Source: Ianthella basta
Lineage: Eukaryota > Porifera > Demospongiae > Verongiida > Ianthellidae
Reading direction: 5' to 3'
Assembly (NCBI GenBank): GCA_964019415.1
Contig: OZ025886.1
Span: forward strand, 1,735,384 to 1,799,383
DNA length: 64,000 nucleotides
This document shows, in pieces, positions 30,884 to 43,084 of the stretch (the stretch's first letter is position 1; every line of letters starts with the position of its first letter). Both the position numbers and the translations under genes were made by a program. The notes below the pieces were generated by a model. That model was not told the DNA's origin and did no database searches. It worked only from the letters and a program-made list of their open reading frames with translations.

Positions 30884-30932
30884 GGTTAGAGCATAGACAA
30901 ACGAGGGTTCCCTCGTTTGTCTATGGTTAGAG
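30884..30932. repeat. 34-bp perfect palindrome flanked by 8-bp direct repeats
   Basis: Arms catagacaaacgaggg and its complement around tt (30892-30925) are flanked by ggttagag at 30884-30891 and 30925-30932. The related spacer at 43.38 kb has no palindrome at this point. Confidence 0.7.
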
Positions 30933-31659
30933 TTAACCCTAGACTTCATAAAGAAATAGGTACACACACATATATTATACATACAAGACAAGCAGTGCAC
31001 CTCATAATAATTGATTGAATGATACAATATCACCAGGTCTTTAAATTGAATCTTCAGTCCTATTCATGTCTCTGAATGGCCAATGTACTGACTAGAGATA
31101 CGTACGTGTGTTCTACATTAGCATGTGGTCAGAAGGTGCTCCGTGATTAGTAGGAACAACAGAAACATGTAAGACTAACACAGCACTGGCATTACAATTA
31201 ATCATTACAGGGTTTACAGGGCTCTGCACTTGATCACATGAGTAAAGTGTTTGAAACATTGCACTCTCATAATTATGTGTGGTAACATCATCGACAAACG
31301 AAGCATGTGCAAATCCACCATTTTGTTCCAATACTTTACTCACATATGACAAGTACAGAGCAACATGTCACTCCTGGCTAGTCTCAAAAAGAGGGTGACT
31401 GTAGTGCAAAGCCACATACACAAACACATTGGCTATATACTTATATTAGTGTTTGGATATACAAACCATGAGGTCATATGTCATCAAAGGCTGCTGTAGA
31501 CATAATCTTCATGGACTACAAGATAATCAGCCTCCTTCACAATAGATCAGAGTAACCTTAAGGCTCTGTTTATATTACATAGTGGTAAGGGAGCACCCAC
31601 ATCACAGTGAATGTGCATGAGGGGTATCAACTGAGCAGGTTGAATGTATCTATAGTGCA

Positions 31660-33800
31660 TCTTCTATTTCAAACAAATTCAAGCCATGTGATACCTACTG
31701 AATGGCAAAGAAGAAGTGTGTGCATGTGTGTGTGCATGTCCACATACTTTTAGTTACTATGCTGGATTCCTGTACTTTCTCTATATTGTATGCTTAGGAG
31801 TGCACACATGCATAATCAAATTATCTGCACCTCACAATTATGAAGGAAACAGACCCTATCCATTCTCAGATGCAGATGGCGCAACTCTCTTGTCATCAGG
31901 ATCCACTTCACCTATTACAAGTTAGTGGTTAACCACACCTACTGATAACAATGTGGCTCCATGTATGTCAGTGGGAAGCCATATTATTAGTGCCACAGTG
32001 GCGTTTCAATGCATCTTATACACCTATATACATACAATGCCTACCTTACAGCCTCGCACATAACAAATTACCTATACATATACGTATTAACAGTGCATGC
32101 ACAGACACACATGCTGTGACATTATCTGTATAATTTATTGTTTTCAGTATAACAATAACCACTTGTGTACAATATCTTCTTTGATGTCAGCTTAGCTGTT
32201 GTACTTCGAATTCCTTCTCCTCTAGATCTCCTAGTGCACCAGTAGGTAGTCACACGTACACTGTGTATAATATAATACCCAGAATAGTATACATAACTCT
32301 TCTATGTACTGGCAACATGCAGATAAACATATGTACATCATTTAATTAAATTAAATTTCATTGTTACTCATAATTACAGAATTAAATAAGCCAGGCTATA
32401 TGTAGTGAGGTACATAATTCTATATTTTCACTTATCATGTATATTATAGTGCAAAGTGCATGTGGATGTGAGCAGTGACAAGTAGGAACAACATGCAGAA
32501 TAAACAGGGCATCATACAAAACTGAGAGCTATACTACCATGCAGTGTTACAATAGCAGCAATTCAGAGCAGTGAAACTTCAGTATTATTCATATTTGAAT
32601 GACTATTGTAGTGACATAAGAAATTATTATAATTATTATGAACAAAGCACATATTCACAATACCGATTCATGCATTGTCTGAGACTGTTTCACTTGTACT
32701 TTAGACATCAATTCAGCAGCTGCAGCTGGCACAACTCTATATTGAACATCATGAATGCATGAATGTGACAGTAATAGAGGTATTCAAAGCAACAAGCCTT
32801 CAATTTTAATCTTGCTAGCACATCCACTCACTCACTGTTGCATGCTATATGTGTAACTCAACAAACAAACCAAGTTGATATATACACTACGAACAAGAGC
32901 ATGATGTAAGTACGATAAGTCGTGTTATATAGTGCCTGCATTTCTTGCCACTACAGCCAGTGGACTGGAGTAGTAGCTGCCATGTGCAGGTGGAACAGCT
33001 AGCTCAGATCGAAAAACACATCCACCTTGAGCTAAGTCATCACTTTGTGCCATTAATGTGCTGTAGAAAAAGCACTTGATTGTCTATTACTCTGACCAAT
33101 ATTCAAATTTCAAAAGGAGGCAACAAGCCTACCAGGAGTGCAAATATTATATATAATATTAATGCAAGGAGTAACTCCCCCATATTCTATATGGCCATGC
33201 AGTAGCAGTGATGGAGACTGCCCAGAATTGCAGTCAGCATGAACACTTTTGGAAAAGACAATGGGCATGTCAGTAAGTAACTGTCTTAGTACATGTAATG
33301 CTATTATGTGTGACAATGTACGTGCATCCAAGTTATAGTTTTGAAAAACATGTTGAAAAATTAATTATGTATGTATATATATAGCAGTTGCTACGGTGTA
33401 CAGTTATGTACAACAAAGTATGGGTAGTCTATATTGGACTTAGTCTAGTTGAAAAGTACCCATTAACGTATCAGGCAAAGAAAATAATAATTTTGCTGGG
33501 TGGATTAGGTGATAGACTATAGCCTAATCCTTAGTAGATTCCACTCTGAAAATTCTATCCAGGAATTTCATCTGTTCAGTGAAATATTGATTGAAACGTA
33601 CAGTCTACAAATGTAAGTAAAGTACAGTACATCTAGCAGTTTAAGCATATGTGCTAGATTCTCAAAAATGTGACTGTTATACATAATTGGAACGGCCTCC
33701 AATCCATTGTCATAAGTTCGCCATAGATCAAGTGCCACACATCCTATGATTGTACATGTATTCCTACCATGCATGACAATGCATGACTCTCATTCACATT
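31660..33800. other. Spacer upstream of receptor copy 1
   Basis: No gene recognised. Blocks here (for example around 32575-32715) match spacer DNA at 42.05, 43.72, 51.86 and 60.62 kb through shared ctgaatggctatt-like and agactgtttcact segments. This is therefore the 5' portion of an ancient duplication unit of the receptor array. Confidence 0.6.
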
Positions 33801-33840
33801 ACTAATGAAGTCAAATATAACATTCTTTGATAGTATATTG

Positions 33841-33912
33841 CAATTTCATTATTGGGAGGTATGTAGTATAAACAGTTGCTACTTGCTACAGTCAGTCAGT
33901 CTGACAGCAGAG
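33841..33912 (+). promoter_or_regulatory. Core promoter of receptor copy 1
   Basis: CAATTTCA at 33841-33848, TATAAA at 33867-33872 and an initiator-like TCAGTC at 33892-33897 or 33896-33901, 27-31 bases after the TATA box. The ATG is at 33913, which implies a 5' leader of only about 15-20 nt. The same order is found before copies 2-4. Confidence 0.55.
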
Positions 33913-36900
33913 ATGGGTGAAAGAGGGTCTCTACTTCTGTGGCTCCTGTTCCTTTGTTGCTGCCTTGGAGCCACCTCGCCAGCAACAAGCAAGTACTGGG
34001 TGGTACCAGCCAAGGAAGACTGCCAGCACAAGGAGAACTGCAGCACTCTCGAAGAGTATGTCAAGACAGGAGCTTTCAATCAGTCAAATGTGGTGTGGGT
34101 TTTCAAAGAAGGCAAGCATGTTTTGAATGGTACTATTGTTCCTTTTGCCAATGTACATAATGTCACTTTGAGAGGCAGCAGGGAATGTGAGCCACCAGAT
34201 ATTAACAACTGCATCATAGAGTGTAAAGGGGACCAAGTGTGCATGTTTCTCTTTGTTACATCACACAACATCACCATTGGTAACCTGACGTTTGTCCATC
34301 AAGACACATTTGACCTGAATCCTGTTAGTGAGAACACTCTGAGGCAATACCTTCCAGAAGAACAGAATCTCTGTTACAGCCACAGCCTTGGCTTTCCCAA
34401 ATCCATGACTCATGTATATTTCAAAAACTGCCTTCATGACAGGAGTTGGGTCTTTGTAGACACTGTTCATGTCACTGTGAGAAATGTGAATTTCATAGGT
34501 AGAAACAGTTACTGGGCTGTAGTGAGACCAAATGGGAATTACCAGGTGCTGAACTGCCAGTTTCACGAGCTCTTTTTGACACAATCGTCGGTATCAGGAG
34601 ATGCTCAGCACTACATGACAGTTGTACTGAGAAAACCACAAATGAATCAAAGTACATTAGTATTCATGATCACAAACAGTAGCTTCCGCTCCAAGCAATA
34701 TATGCCCTCGAAAGGTTTTGTCCATGGGGAAATAGGCAGCAGGCTAGATGTAATTATGACCTATCCTGCAGTGCACATCATATCTGATGTGCCACTTAGT
34801 GGATGGAAAGCTAACATCACTATTGAGCACTGCCGTTTCTGCCAGTGCTCTCCCTTCCAGTTGACAGCAATTGAAGACCCTGGGCTTACTGTCACTTTGA
34901 AAACAGTAAGAGCTAATGGGAACGCTAGTGTGCTACGAAGTTGGCAACGACAACTTAACTACACTACCATGGGGTCTGCAGTTCGCCTGTTCCTTGCCAA
35001 TGCCAATAATCTCACTATTGAGCCAATTCAGTGTCCCGTGAATACACTTCATTGTCATGTGAACAGCTCCTCTCCACTATCCAACGTAACAATTACATCC
35101 AGCCAGTTCACTTCGTACAGAAGTGGTGAAGGGTGTGTTGTTCTTTTTGAAGGACACTTCACTGATCTTTGTCCGAAATGGCTAAGAATAGTTCTCCATA
35201 ACAATACCTTCATGAATTGCTCATCAAAGAAGTTTAGGAGTGTTGTTTACGCATATCAGCATCGTGCAGACACCAAATCACAGCATAAACGAAGTGATCA
35301 TGAAATTCATAGATTGGTCATTGATTCAAATAGAAGTGAGCAAAACTTTAAAAAGGATAAAATGGACACAAGCTGTGTGGTATTTGATCGGCAAAACCAG
35401 GAAGGAGGGCTAGTGTACTTGAAACGACCAGGGAACACAGCTTACAGACACACATGCCAGGAAAAATGCATTTGGCAGGGTGTGTACTTCATCAATGGTT
35501 TCGAACACCAAGACCGAGTACTATTTACAGGAAACGTAATTTCCATGAACATAGCACAAGGATTGACTCTGGTTGGTTCTGTGCTAGAACTGGATGGAGA
35601 AAACTACATCCAGGGTAATGAAGCCCACTACGGGGGTGGAATAGCAATGCATGGTAACTCCCAATTATGGATCAGAAATGGCTCATACCTCAGTATCTCC
35701 AACAATCATGCACTTGTGAGTGGAGGGGGCATCGTTATTCGCAATCCTTGCACATTACTCCCTTCCAAACATTGTCCATGCTTCTTTCAGTTCATTGGCA
35801 GTGATGGAAAATCCATAAGGACGTCATCAGTTGATACTTTCAATGCATCTGTAATCTTTCACAAAAACAGAGCTGCCAACCATGCAAACATGATGTTCAA
35901 CACCAACAGTGATCGCTGCTGGTTGAAGGGCTCACTTCAAGCTTCTATCAAAAGAGAACTATTTCATCGGGTGTTTGGCATTCCCATGAACAAAACACAA
36001 GAAGACATTTCTTCCATACCTCACAGAATCTGCAATTGTTCTCATGACACCAATGAAGGCCCAAACTGCACAGACTGGAAACAAGATCCAATTCCACTTT
36101 ACCCTGGTCAGAACATAACTCTGAATGTTATGCTGATAGGAGACATGGGAATTCCACTTGAAGGTATGCTCTACATCAACCTCGACATACAGAAGCATAT
36201 AAACGACCCGAAACAGTATGTTCCTTTGCCCTTGCACTCTACTCATATCCTGAGGAATGTCTGCAATACTTTAATAATCCCTCCACTCCCTCCAAAAGAC
36301 CACTGTAGAATTCTTACAGCCAACCATGACAATAACTGGGTCCTTCAAATAGTGGTCCCTTTGGTACCTCACAAACATTTAAATGTTTTCTTGTCCATGA
36401 ATCTTCCAACTAAAGACTTGCCATGTCCCTCGGGGTACAGCTTAGTCAATCAGTCCACTCAGTGCCACTGTGAGTGCTATAGACTTCTTTCTGACAAGAA
36501 CGTGCAATGCTCACTTAACACACAGGAATTTATACTGCCCCAGAACTACTGGATTGGCACCAAACAAGAACAAGAAAGGACCACTAGTATCAAGCTTCTT
36601 CTCTCAAGTGACTGTCCAAGGCTTTATTGTGATACACCCAATACTGAGAAGTATGTGCTATTGAATGAGTCAGACAAGCAATGCAGGCACAATCGGACTG
36701 GAGTGCTATGTGGCCAATGTCCCAATGGGAAAAGTGTTGTCTACAATTCATGTGATTGTAAAACATGCACCAACTGGGGAGTTTTCCTGCTGGTTCCGCT
36801 CCTAATAGCAGGCCCTATGCTAATTGCCCTCATCTGCTGCCTCAACCTTACCATCTCCATTGGCTCAATCAATGGCTTTCTGCTGTATACAAACGTCATT

Positions 36901-38202
36901 GCCATCAATAGAGATGTCCTAACAACAAACATAGGTAATCTAGATAGCACACCTGTACAGCAAGTTCTTGAATTAACAATTGGGATTTGCTTCTATGATG
37001 GTATGGATGAGTTTGCAAGCACGATGTTCACATTTCTTTTCCCCATGTACCTCTTGACCTTGGTGGGGTTGATCTGTCTCCTGCCCAAGTGCAAGTGTGT
37101 CAACATGCACAAGATCAATAGAAGAATTGGGCCTCGGATCACTCCAGTGCTGGCCACTGTCATTCTACTGTCCTACACACAACTGGCAGAGAGTGTCATT
37201 AGGAGTCTACTCTATGTTGAACTGTTTGAAACTGATGGCACTACCACTACCTCCAGACTGGTGTGGATGTTTGATGGCAGCTTGGAGTACTTCCATAGCC
37301 CAAAACACATTATCCTTGCCTGTCTGGCTCTCCTGGTATTGACCTGCTTCCTACTACCTGTCACTGTGATTGCCATATTTGGTGACCTTTTCAGGAGATT
37401 CTTCCGAGGTCCTTGGTACATGAACTTCTTGGATTCCTTTCATGGAGCATTTCGCTTCCGTTTCGGATTTTGGATTGGGATTAGAATCCTATTGTTCATT
37501 CTGTCCATTGTCTTGAAGATATTTCTTCCAATGGACGAACTCTTCTTGGTTACTGCTTACACTATAATGACACTGTTGTTTGTTCAGATCCTCATCCGCC
37601 CATTCCGAGGCATCAGGATAGATGAATGTGTTAGCCAAAGAGTAAAGGAGAAGCACTTCCCAGAGCCTCTTCAACGTGACCTTGTACACAGCATTGACCA
37701 CTCCTTTCTTGTCAACCTCATAGCTGTGTTCGTGTACCTGCCCCACAATGCAAAGAGAACAGTCACAGTGCTGATTATCTCTAAAGTGGTTGCTTATGTG
37801 GAGTTTGTTTGCATACTAGTCTACCATGTACTGGAGTATTCCCCTCTTGGCCCATTTATCTTTGACACTTGGTTCAAACTCCGACAGAAATACAGGAGGC
37901 GGAGGGAGAAGAGGAGAGAAGCAGCACTGGCCAAGAAAAGGAACAAGAGTGAGGAGGGGGTGCCTTGTGAAGAGCAGTTTGATCTCGTTCTGAGGGCATC
38001 AGACTGCAAAGATAGTGACTATGAAAACAGTGAGAGCGATGATGAAAGCATGAAAGAGACAAGAAGTGATCACCAAGACAATAAGACTATGACAAAGCAA
38101 GCATGTGATGAGAGAGATATTGGGAACAGACCCGTAGGCAGTTCACCAAGCAGGGGGCTGACAGCTCCATTGCTGAGAAAGATGCCAGCTGGAAGTACCT
38201 AG
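33913..38202 (+). CDS. Beta-helix ectodomain multi-pass membrane protein, array copy 1
   Basis: Intronless, 1429 residues. The start at MGERGSLLLW was chosen because it opens a signal peptide and aligns with the starts of copies 2-4; the frame is open 36 codons further but without conservation. From about residue 25 comes KYWVVPAKEDC and a long ectodomain of short beta-strand repeats rich in NxS/T sequons (NVTL, NITI). Two GGGI motifs (about 574 and 605), about 31 residues apart, resemble Pmp-type right-handed beta-helices. A Cys-rich neck (about 924-955, RTGVLCGQC) leads to a multi-pass module (about 956-1310) with LNLTISIGSINGFLLYTN, CFYDGMDEF, PVLATVILLSYTQLAES and KHIILACLALL. The tail is basic (RRRREKRREAA), then acidic. 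It is probably a surface receptor or sensor; function unknown. Such proteins are, to my knowledge, uncharacterised in sponges and cnidarians. Confidence 0.85.
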   Translation: MGERGSLLLWLLFLCCCLGATSPATSKYWVVPAKEDCQHKENCSTLEEYVKTGAFNQSNVVWVFKEGKHVLNGTIVPFANVHNVTLRGSRECEPPDINNCIIECKGDQVCMFLFVTSHNITIGNLTFVHQDTFDLNPVSENTLRQYLPEEQNLCYSHSLGFPKSMTHVYFKNCLHDRSWVFVDTVHVTVRNVNFIGRNSYWAVVRPNGNYQVLNCQFHELFLTQSSVSGDAQHYMTVVLRKPQMNQSTLVFMITNSSFRSKQYMPSKGFVHGEIGSRLDVIMTYPAVHIISDVPLSGWKANITIEHCRFCQCSPFQLTAIEDPGLTVTLKTVRANGNASVLRSWQRQLNYTTMGSAVRLFLANANNLTIEPIQCPVNTLHCHVNSSSPLSNVTITSSQFTSYRSGEGCVVLFEGHFTDLCPKWLRIVLHNNTFMNCSSKKFRSVVYAYQHRADTKSQHKRSDHEIHRLVIDSNRSEQNFKKDKMDTSCVVFDRQNQEGGLVYLKRPGNTAYRHTCQEKCIWQGVYFINGFEHQDRVLFTGNVISMNIAQGLTLVGSVLELDGENYIQGNEAHYGGGIAMHGNSQLWIRNGSYLSISNNHALVSGGGIVIRNPCTLLPSKHCPCFFQFIGSDGKSIRTSSVDTFNASVIFHKNRAANHANMMFNTNSDRCWLKGSLQASIKRELFHRVFGIPMNKTQEDISSIPHRICNCSHDTNEGPNCTDWKQDPIPLYPGQNITLNVMLIGDMGIPLEGMLYINLDIQKHINDPKQYVPLPLHSTHILRNVCNTLIIPPLPPKDHCRILTANHDNNWVLQIVVPLVPHKHLNVFLSMNLPTKDLPCPSGYSLVNQSTQCHCECYRLLSDKNVQCSLNTQEFILPQNYWIGTKQEQERTTSIKLLLSSDCPRLYCDTPNTEKYVLLNESDKQCRHNRTGVLCGQCPNGKSVVYNSCDCKTCTNWGVFLLVPLLIAGPMLIALICCLNLTISIGSINGFLLYTNVIAINRDVLTTNIGNLDSTPVQQVLELTIGICFYDGMDEFASTMFTFLFPMYLLTLVGLICLLPKCKCVNMHKINRRIGPRITPVLATVILLSYTQLAESVIRSLLYVELFETDGTTTTSRLVWMFDGSLEYFHSPKHIILACLALLVLTCFLLPVTVIAIFGDLFRRFFRGPWYMNFLDSFHGAFRFRFGFWIGIRILLFILSIVLKIFLPMDELFLVTAYTIMTLLFVQILIRPFRGIRIDECVSQRVKEKHFPEPLQRDLVHSIDHSFLVNLIAVFVYLPHNAKRTVTVLIISKVVAYVEFVCILVYHVLEYSPLGPFIFDTWFKLRQKYRRRREKRREAALAKKRNKSEEGVPCEEQFDLVLRASDCKDSDYENSESDDESMKETRSDHQDNKTMTKQACDERDIGNRPVGSSPSRGLTAPLLRKMPAGST

Positions 38203-38477
38203 CAATTTGTGTATGCAGTACTCACGAATTCCTAAGACTTTCATCATCATTATTGTGTCACTTTAATCTTGTAACTTCAAACAACATTTTTGTGCAACAT
38301 ACTATAATTGTACTGTATTTAAAAAATTAGCATTGCTGCTGTAATTTCTCCGCATGCTGATCATGACTGATAGTTGAGGATCAGGTATATAAGTACAATG
38401 AAGCTAGCATTGCATCTAAGCTGCCAGGCAACATCAAATAGGGTGCAGTTCACCGGATGGTTGGTAAAGGTAAGTTT

Positions 38478-41108
38478 TTCATCATCATCATCATCAATCT
38501 TCACGGCTTTATCTCCTTAGCAGGAGGTAGCTCAAAAGAAAACAAGTACAGTATACACAGACATGGAATATAAAGACATTGTATAGTTATGCTAATGTTT
38601 ATATACAGTCATTGAGTCATTCATCTATAATAGAGAAGTATTCTCGCGCTATCTCTTTCTGGGTCTCCCACTCGGTCTCTTTCCCTTTGCTTCCTGACAC
38701 TGTGTGACACTGTCTTCACCAACCTGTCGTCTCTCATTCGTTCCAGTTTTACCTTCCACTTCCTCTGCTTCTCGTTTACCATCTCAATCACTGCTTCATG
38801 CCGAAGTGCCTCCCTCACCTTCTCATTTCTGACTCTATCCATTCTTGTCACACCTTGAACTTTTCTCAGACACATCATTTCAAATGTTTGCAGCTTGCTT
38901 ACATGTATCTTCTGCACTGTCCATGTCTCACATCTGTATAGAAGCGTTGGTACCACCATATAGCATTGAAGACCCGCATTTTAGTTATCTTCTGCAATTC
39001 TCTTCTCTCCAATACTTCTTTCCTCATTGCTCCCACCATTGCTGCTGCACCATGCAATTCTCTGCTCTATCTCATCATCACAGGCACCATCTCCACTTAT
39101 CATCACTCCAAGGTACTTCAACTTGTCCACTTCTACAACTTCCTCACCATCAACACTTATTCTGCACCCCTCACCTGTCCTGCTAACCATCATTATTTTT
39201 GTTTTCCCCCCAATGCATGCTCATTCCCCACTTCTCCATTACCACCTTCATCTCAGCTAGATTTCTCTCCATATCCTCCTTCTTTTCAGTACACACAATT
39301 ATGTCATCTGCAAATAGTAGCATCTGAACCAGTGTAGTAGTGAGCTGTACACCACCTTGTAGCCTTTCCTTTACTTCTCTCATAATTCTATCCATGAATA
39401 CGTTAAACAACCATGGCGACAGCACGCAACCCTGTCTAACCCTGGCTGCTGGGAAACCAGCCTGACAACATTCCACCAACTCTAACACATGCCTCACTTC
39501 CTTCATATCATGACCGGATTGCTCTCATTAGCTTTCCCTTCACTCCATACTCATCCAACACACACCACAGCTTATCCCTACATACCTTAATTGTCATATG
39601 TATGCTTTCTCGAGATCCATACATGCTACTGCCATCTGTCTGTTCTTCTCCAGGATCTTTTCGCTCAGTTGTCAGACCGTAAATATTTGATCTATGCAGC
39701 TTCTTCCCTGTCTGAAACCCCTTGCACCTCCATAACCTTACTCTCATTTCTGCTTCTCACCTGAACATCCAATATTCTTGTGTAGACCTTGCAGGGTATG
39801 CTGAGGAGACCTTTGCCTCTATAGTTGTTGCATAACATTTTACTGCCTTTCTTGTGAATGGACACAATAACTGCCTTCATCCCATTCAGCCGGCACCTCT
39901 CCTTTCATCCACATCAAGTTTATGATCATGTGCAACCATCCTGCTACAACCCTTCCTCCAGCTTTTAGCATCTCAGCACTAATACCATGTACACCTGGAG
40001 CCTTCCCTTTCTTCAGCTTAGCAATCGCTGCTCTGACTTCCTCCATGCCAATGCATTCCTCCTCCATCTCTGACTCCACATCCTGTCTACTGTATTCTTC
40101 CTCCCTTTGAGCATCCCCACCTAGTAACCCTACAAAGTATTCCTTCCATCGATTCATAACCCTTTTCTTATCCACTATCACCACACCATTTTCATCACAT
40201 ACCGTTCCATCTACCCTACTTTCATTCTTGTTTGTGACTCTTTTCCAGAACCTCCTCTGGTTTCTCTGAAAACCCTCATGCAAAGACTTGCTCATCTCAA
40301 TCCATTCCTCATTTTGCACATTTCTAACTACCCTCCTAGTTCCTCTTTTAGCCTTCAAATACTCCTCCTTAGCCTCTGATGTCTTCTGCTGCAACCATAC
40401 TATATACGCTACCTTCTTCTTCCTCACTGCTTCCTTCACCTCATTATTCCACCATTTTGTCCTCTTTTGCTAGCCATTTGACTGTTTCATCCTACACACT
40501 TCCACAGCTGTGCTCAGTATAGCCTCTTTAAATTTAGCCCATGCCTCTTCAACAGTTGCCTCCTCTGCCTGACCTTCATGTCTCCTACCACTATTCATTT
40601 TCTGCCTACAGTAATTCTACATTGATATCTCAACTGTTCACACCTGTCCTTTAGTCTCTCTATCCTTACCTTGCTCCATTCTTAACCCTATCCTTTCTTT
40701 CTCCCTTGCTCCTCATGCTCAACTTCATCAAGACCAGATGATGATCACTTCCTATCTCTGCACCTCTCACTACCTTCACATCATGCACCCTAGTCTTGGT
40801 TTCCTTTTTCATCAGGAAGTAATTGGTCAGGCTCCTCAGTTGTCTCCCTGGGCAAATCTATGTACTTATGTATGTCCTTATGTGGATATCATGTGTTGGT
40901 GATCAGCAATTCATTCACTGAACAAAACCTCAACAGCTTTTCCCAACTCTCATTTCTAACATCCTCCCCCTGACACCCCAGAACACTACCCCAAACTTCC
41001 ATATTTCTACCCACTCTTGAATTTAGGTCGCCCATAACAATCAAAGTCTCCCTTCTCCCTACATTCTCCACAACCTTCTGCAGCTCAGCATAAAACTGGT
41101 CCTTGGCC
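38478..41108 (-). mobile_element. 5'-truncated non-LTR retrotransposon with target-site duplication
   Basis: Flanked by TAAGTTT at 38471-38477 and 41109-41115. The minus strand carries, in broken frames, the endonuclease end (VMGDLNSRVG, 40889-41071), RT (LKKGKAPGVHGISAEMLKAG; RQGCVLSPWLFNVFMDRI; LLFADDIIV) and a C-terminal segment (YRCETWTVQK). The 3' end is a short (GAT)n tail directly at the duplication. About 2.63 kb; most of the endonuclease is missing and frameshifts separate the ORF pieces. The clade is not assigned (RTE/Jockey-like motifs). The same site in the spacer after copy 2 (49831-49837) is empty. Confidence 0.9.
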
Positions 41109-41115
41109 TAAGTTT

Positions 41116-41574
41116 ATTACTTATATATAGACTAGCCAAAATGCAACACAAAATCATGATCCAGAAACAGTTGCTAGGTATATAATTTATGTATAATATG
41201 ATATTATCATATAAGTATGTTATATAGGTAACAAACATGGCCCAGCCATTTCTAGTGTTCAACAATACATTCATGTGTAATTATGCATGGCAGTGAACAC
41301 AACTAATGATGGTTATAGCTGTGCACAACAGCGATCATTCCATCTATAGAACTATTCATCACATGCATTCAGTAAAAATGATGGTGGTGTCAAAACCATA
41401 TATGAACATTCTTGCCACATTAACAAGATAGATGCATGTCAGTAACACACTGTAAGCAGGAGTCATTACATTACTACATATATATGTTATGCTATACATG
41501 ATTCTGAATGAGAGACCTACGTATGTACCATGGTCAAAATATTGTGCAATATACAGTACAACACTATCATTGAA

Positions 41575-41655
<81 letters not shown>

Positions 41656-42958
41656 CATGTACTGTAACACCACATTATAATTATATTAAACTGATGTCAG
41701 ACTATTCTTTTGTCTTCATTCACAAAATTATACAATGTACATCACAATCTGACTTTATATAATTTATGTTACGCGCATACTATACATAACACAATGGCTT
41801 ACATCACAATGATGATGTTTTAAGCGGCATTAATGCTTGTAAACTATGTGATCCACCTATTTTCAGTATAGTACATGTGTACATATATAATATTCATGCA
41901 GTGCACAGAACGAGGAGAACTGTTCAAGACTGCATAGTCATGCAAGCAGGACTCTTCCTAGAAGACATGAGCCTTATTTGTTCCTCTAACCATTCATGCA
42001 CTATAGTCCTGAAACTGAGAGTTAGCTTCCTACCACAACAATTACACGACTTCATTATTGAAGCTTTGGTTATAATTCATTTCTGAATGGCTATTATTAC
42101 TAAGACACCAATATTATATAGCCGTGTCATACAGTAATCATATTATGAATCAAGCATGTATAGACAATGCTGCAATTCATGTATTGTCAGAGACTGTTTC
42201 ACTAGTACTTACAACTCAATTCAGTAGCTAGCACAACCATGAGACACCATGAATGCTTAATAAAATCACAGTGTGTCTTTCCAACATGTATTTTTGCACA
42301 AACGGCACCCTATAAATGCTTATGACAGCAACATGCAAGGCTTTTCACAGAATGGCAAGGGGTTATATTTCATGTCTTGCCTGCACAGACAGTCATCACT
42401 GCAGCTATCCATTGGAACTCAAACACATTACTTGAATACTTCAATTGATGGCAAGGTTGCTACAAAACAAATACACAGGGATCACAGTCCTCAAGGAAAT
42501 GTGGTGAAGTATTGAGACTAGCTAAAAGTTGTCTATGAAACTACATACCTTGTAATATATAGCAATTGCAATGTACATGATACGAGCATTTTATTGCTGT
42601 GGTGTTGGCCCTGTGCAATAAAGGGGCTTGGTAATACTAGCATACAACATCATGGTTTTCATGTAGCTTCACTGAACAAGCTGACTGAAGTACAGATCAA
42701 AGTGTTTCACTACAATTTCTTTCCAGAACTTAGACAGCACATAGGTGAGCTGTATGCAGCATTTGGCATTCCTTATCATTCTACTGTAAACCACACTGTA
42801 CACCACTGTACATGGACACCATATATAGGTACAATTACAGCATAATGAACAGACCATGCACAGCACGATGCTTATGCTTATGTATGTTCAACCAGCCACC
42901 ATGTTGTTAATATTGCAATCATGCATCATCATGAAGACTGTCATGACACACTGATCAA
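41116..42958. other. Spacer related to 49.84-52.74 kb
   Basis: No gene. It continues the 3' flank of copy 1 after the retrotransposon and aligns with the spacer between copies 2 and 3 through shared words such as aagaaacagttgctag and cagccatttctag. A (CA)n tract is shared in position. Confidence 0.65.
41580..41653. repeat. (CA)n microsatellite
   Basis: A pure CA run of about 37 units, at a position corresponding to the CA tract at 51.3-51.44 kb. Confidence 0.95.
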
Positions 42959-43084
42959 CTGTCAATCATGCAAACAAGATATTCAATACAAACAGTGATC
43001 ACTGCTGGCTGAAAGGCTCATTTAAAATTCCGTCAAGACTAAGCTATTTCATCGGGTGTTTGGTATTCCCAAGAATATGACACA
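42959..43084 (+). pseudogene. 125-bp fossil of another receptor copy
   Basis: Matches the middle of copy 3 at about 54988-55113 with only a few differences (shared aacagtgatcactgctggct). Both ends break abruptly into spacer. The left flank continues spacer of the copy-3-upstream type and the right flank the copy-1-upstream type (30.7 kb). It is therefore what remains of a deleted gene between copies 1 and 2. Confidence 0.8.

Noticed and set aside
33805..33912. Upstream 36-codon extension of receptor copy 1
   Set aside because: It contains the TATA box and initiator, is not conserved in copies 2-4, and would bury the signal peptide.
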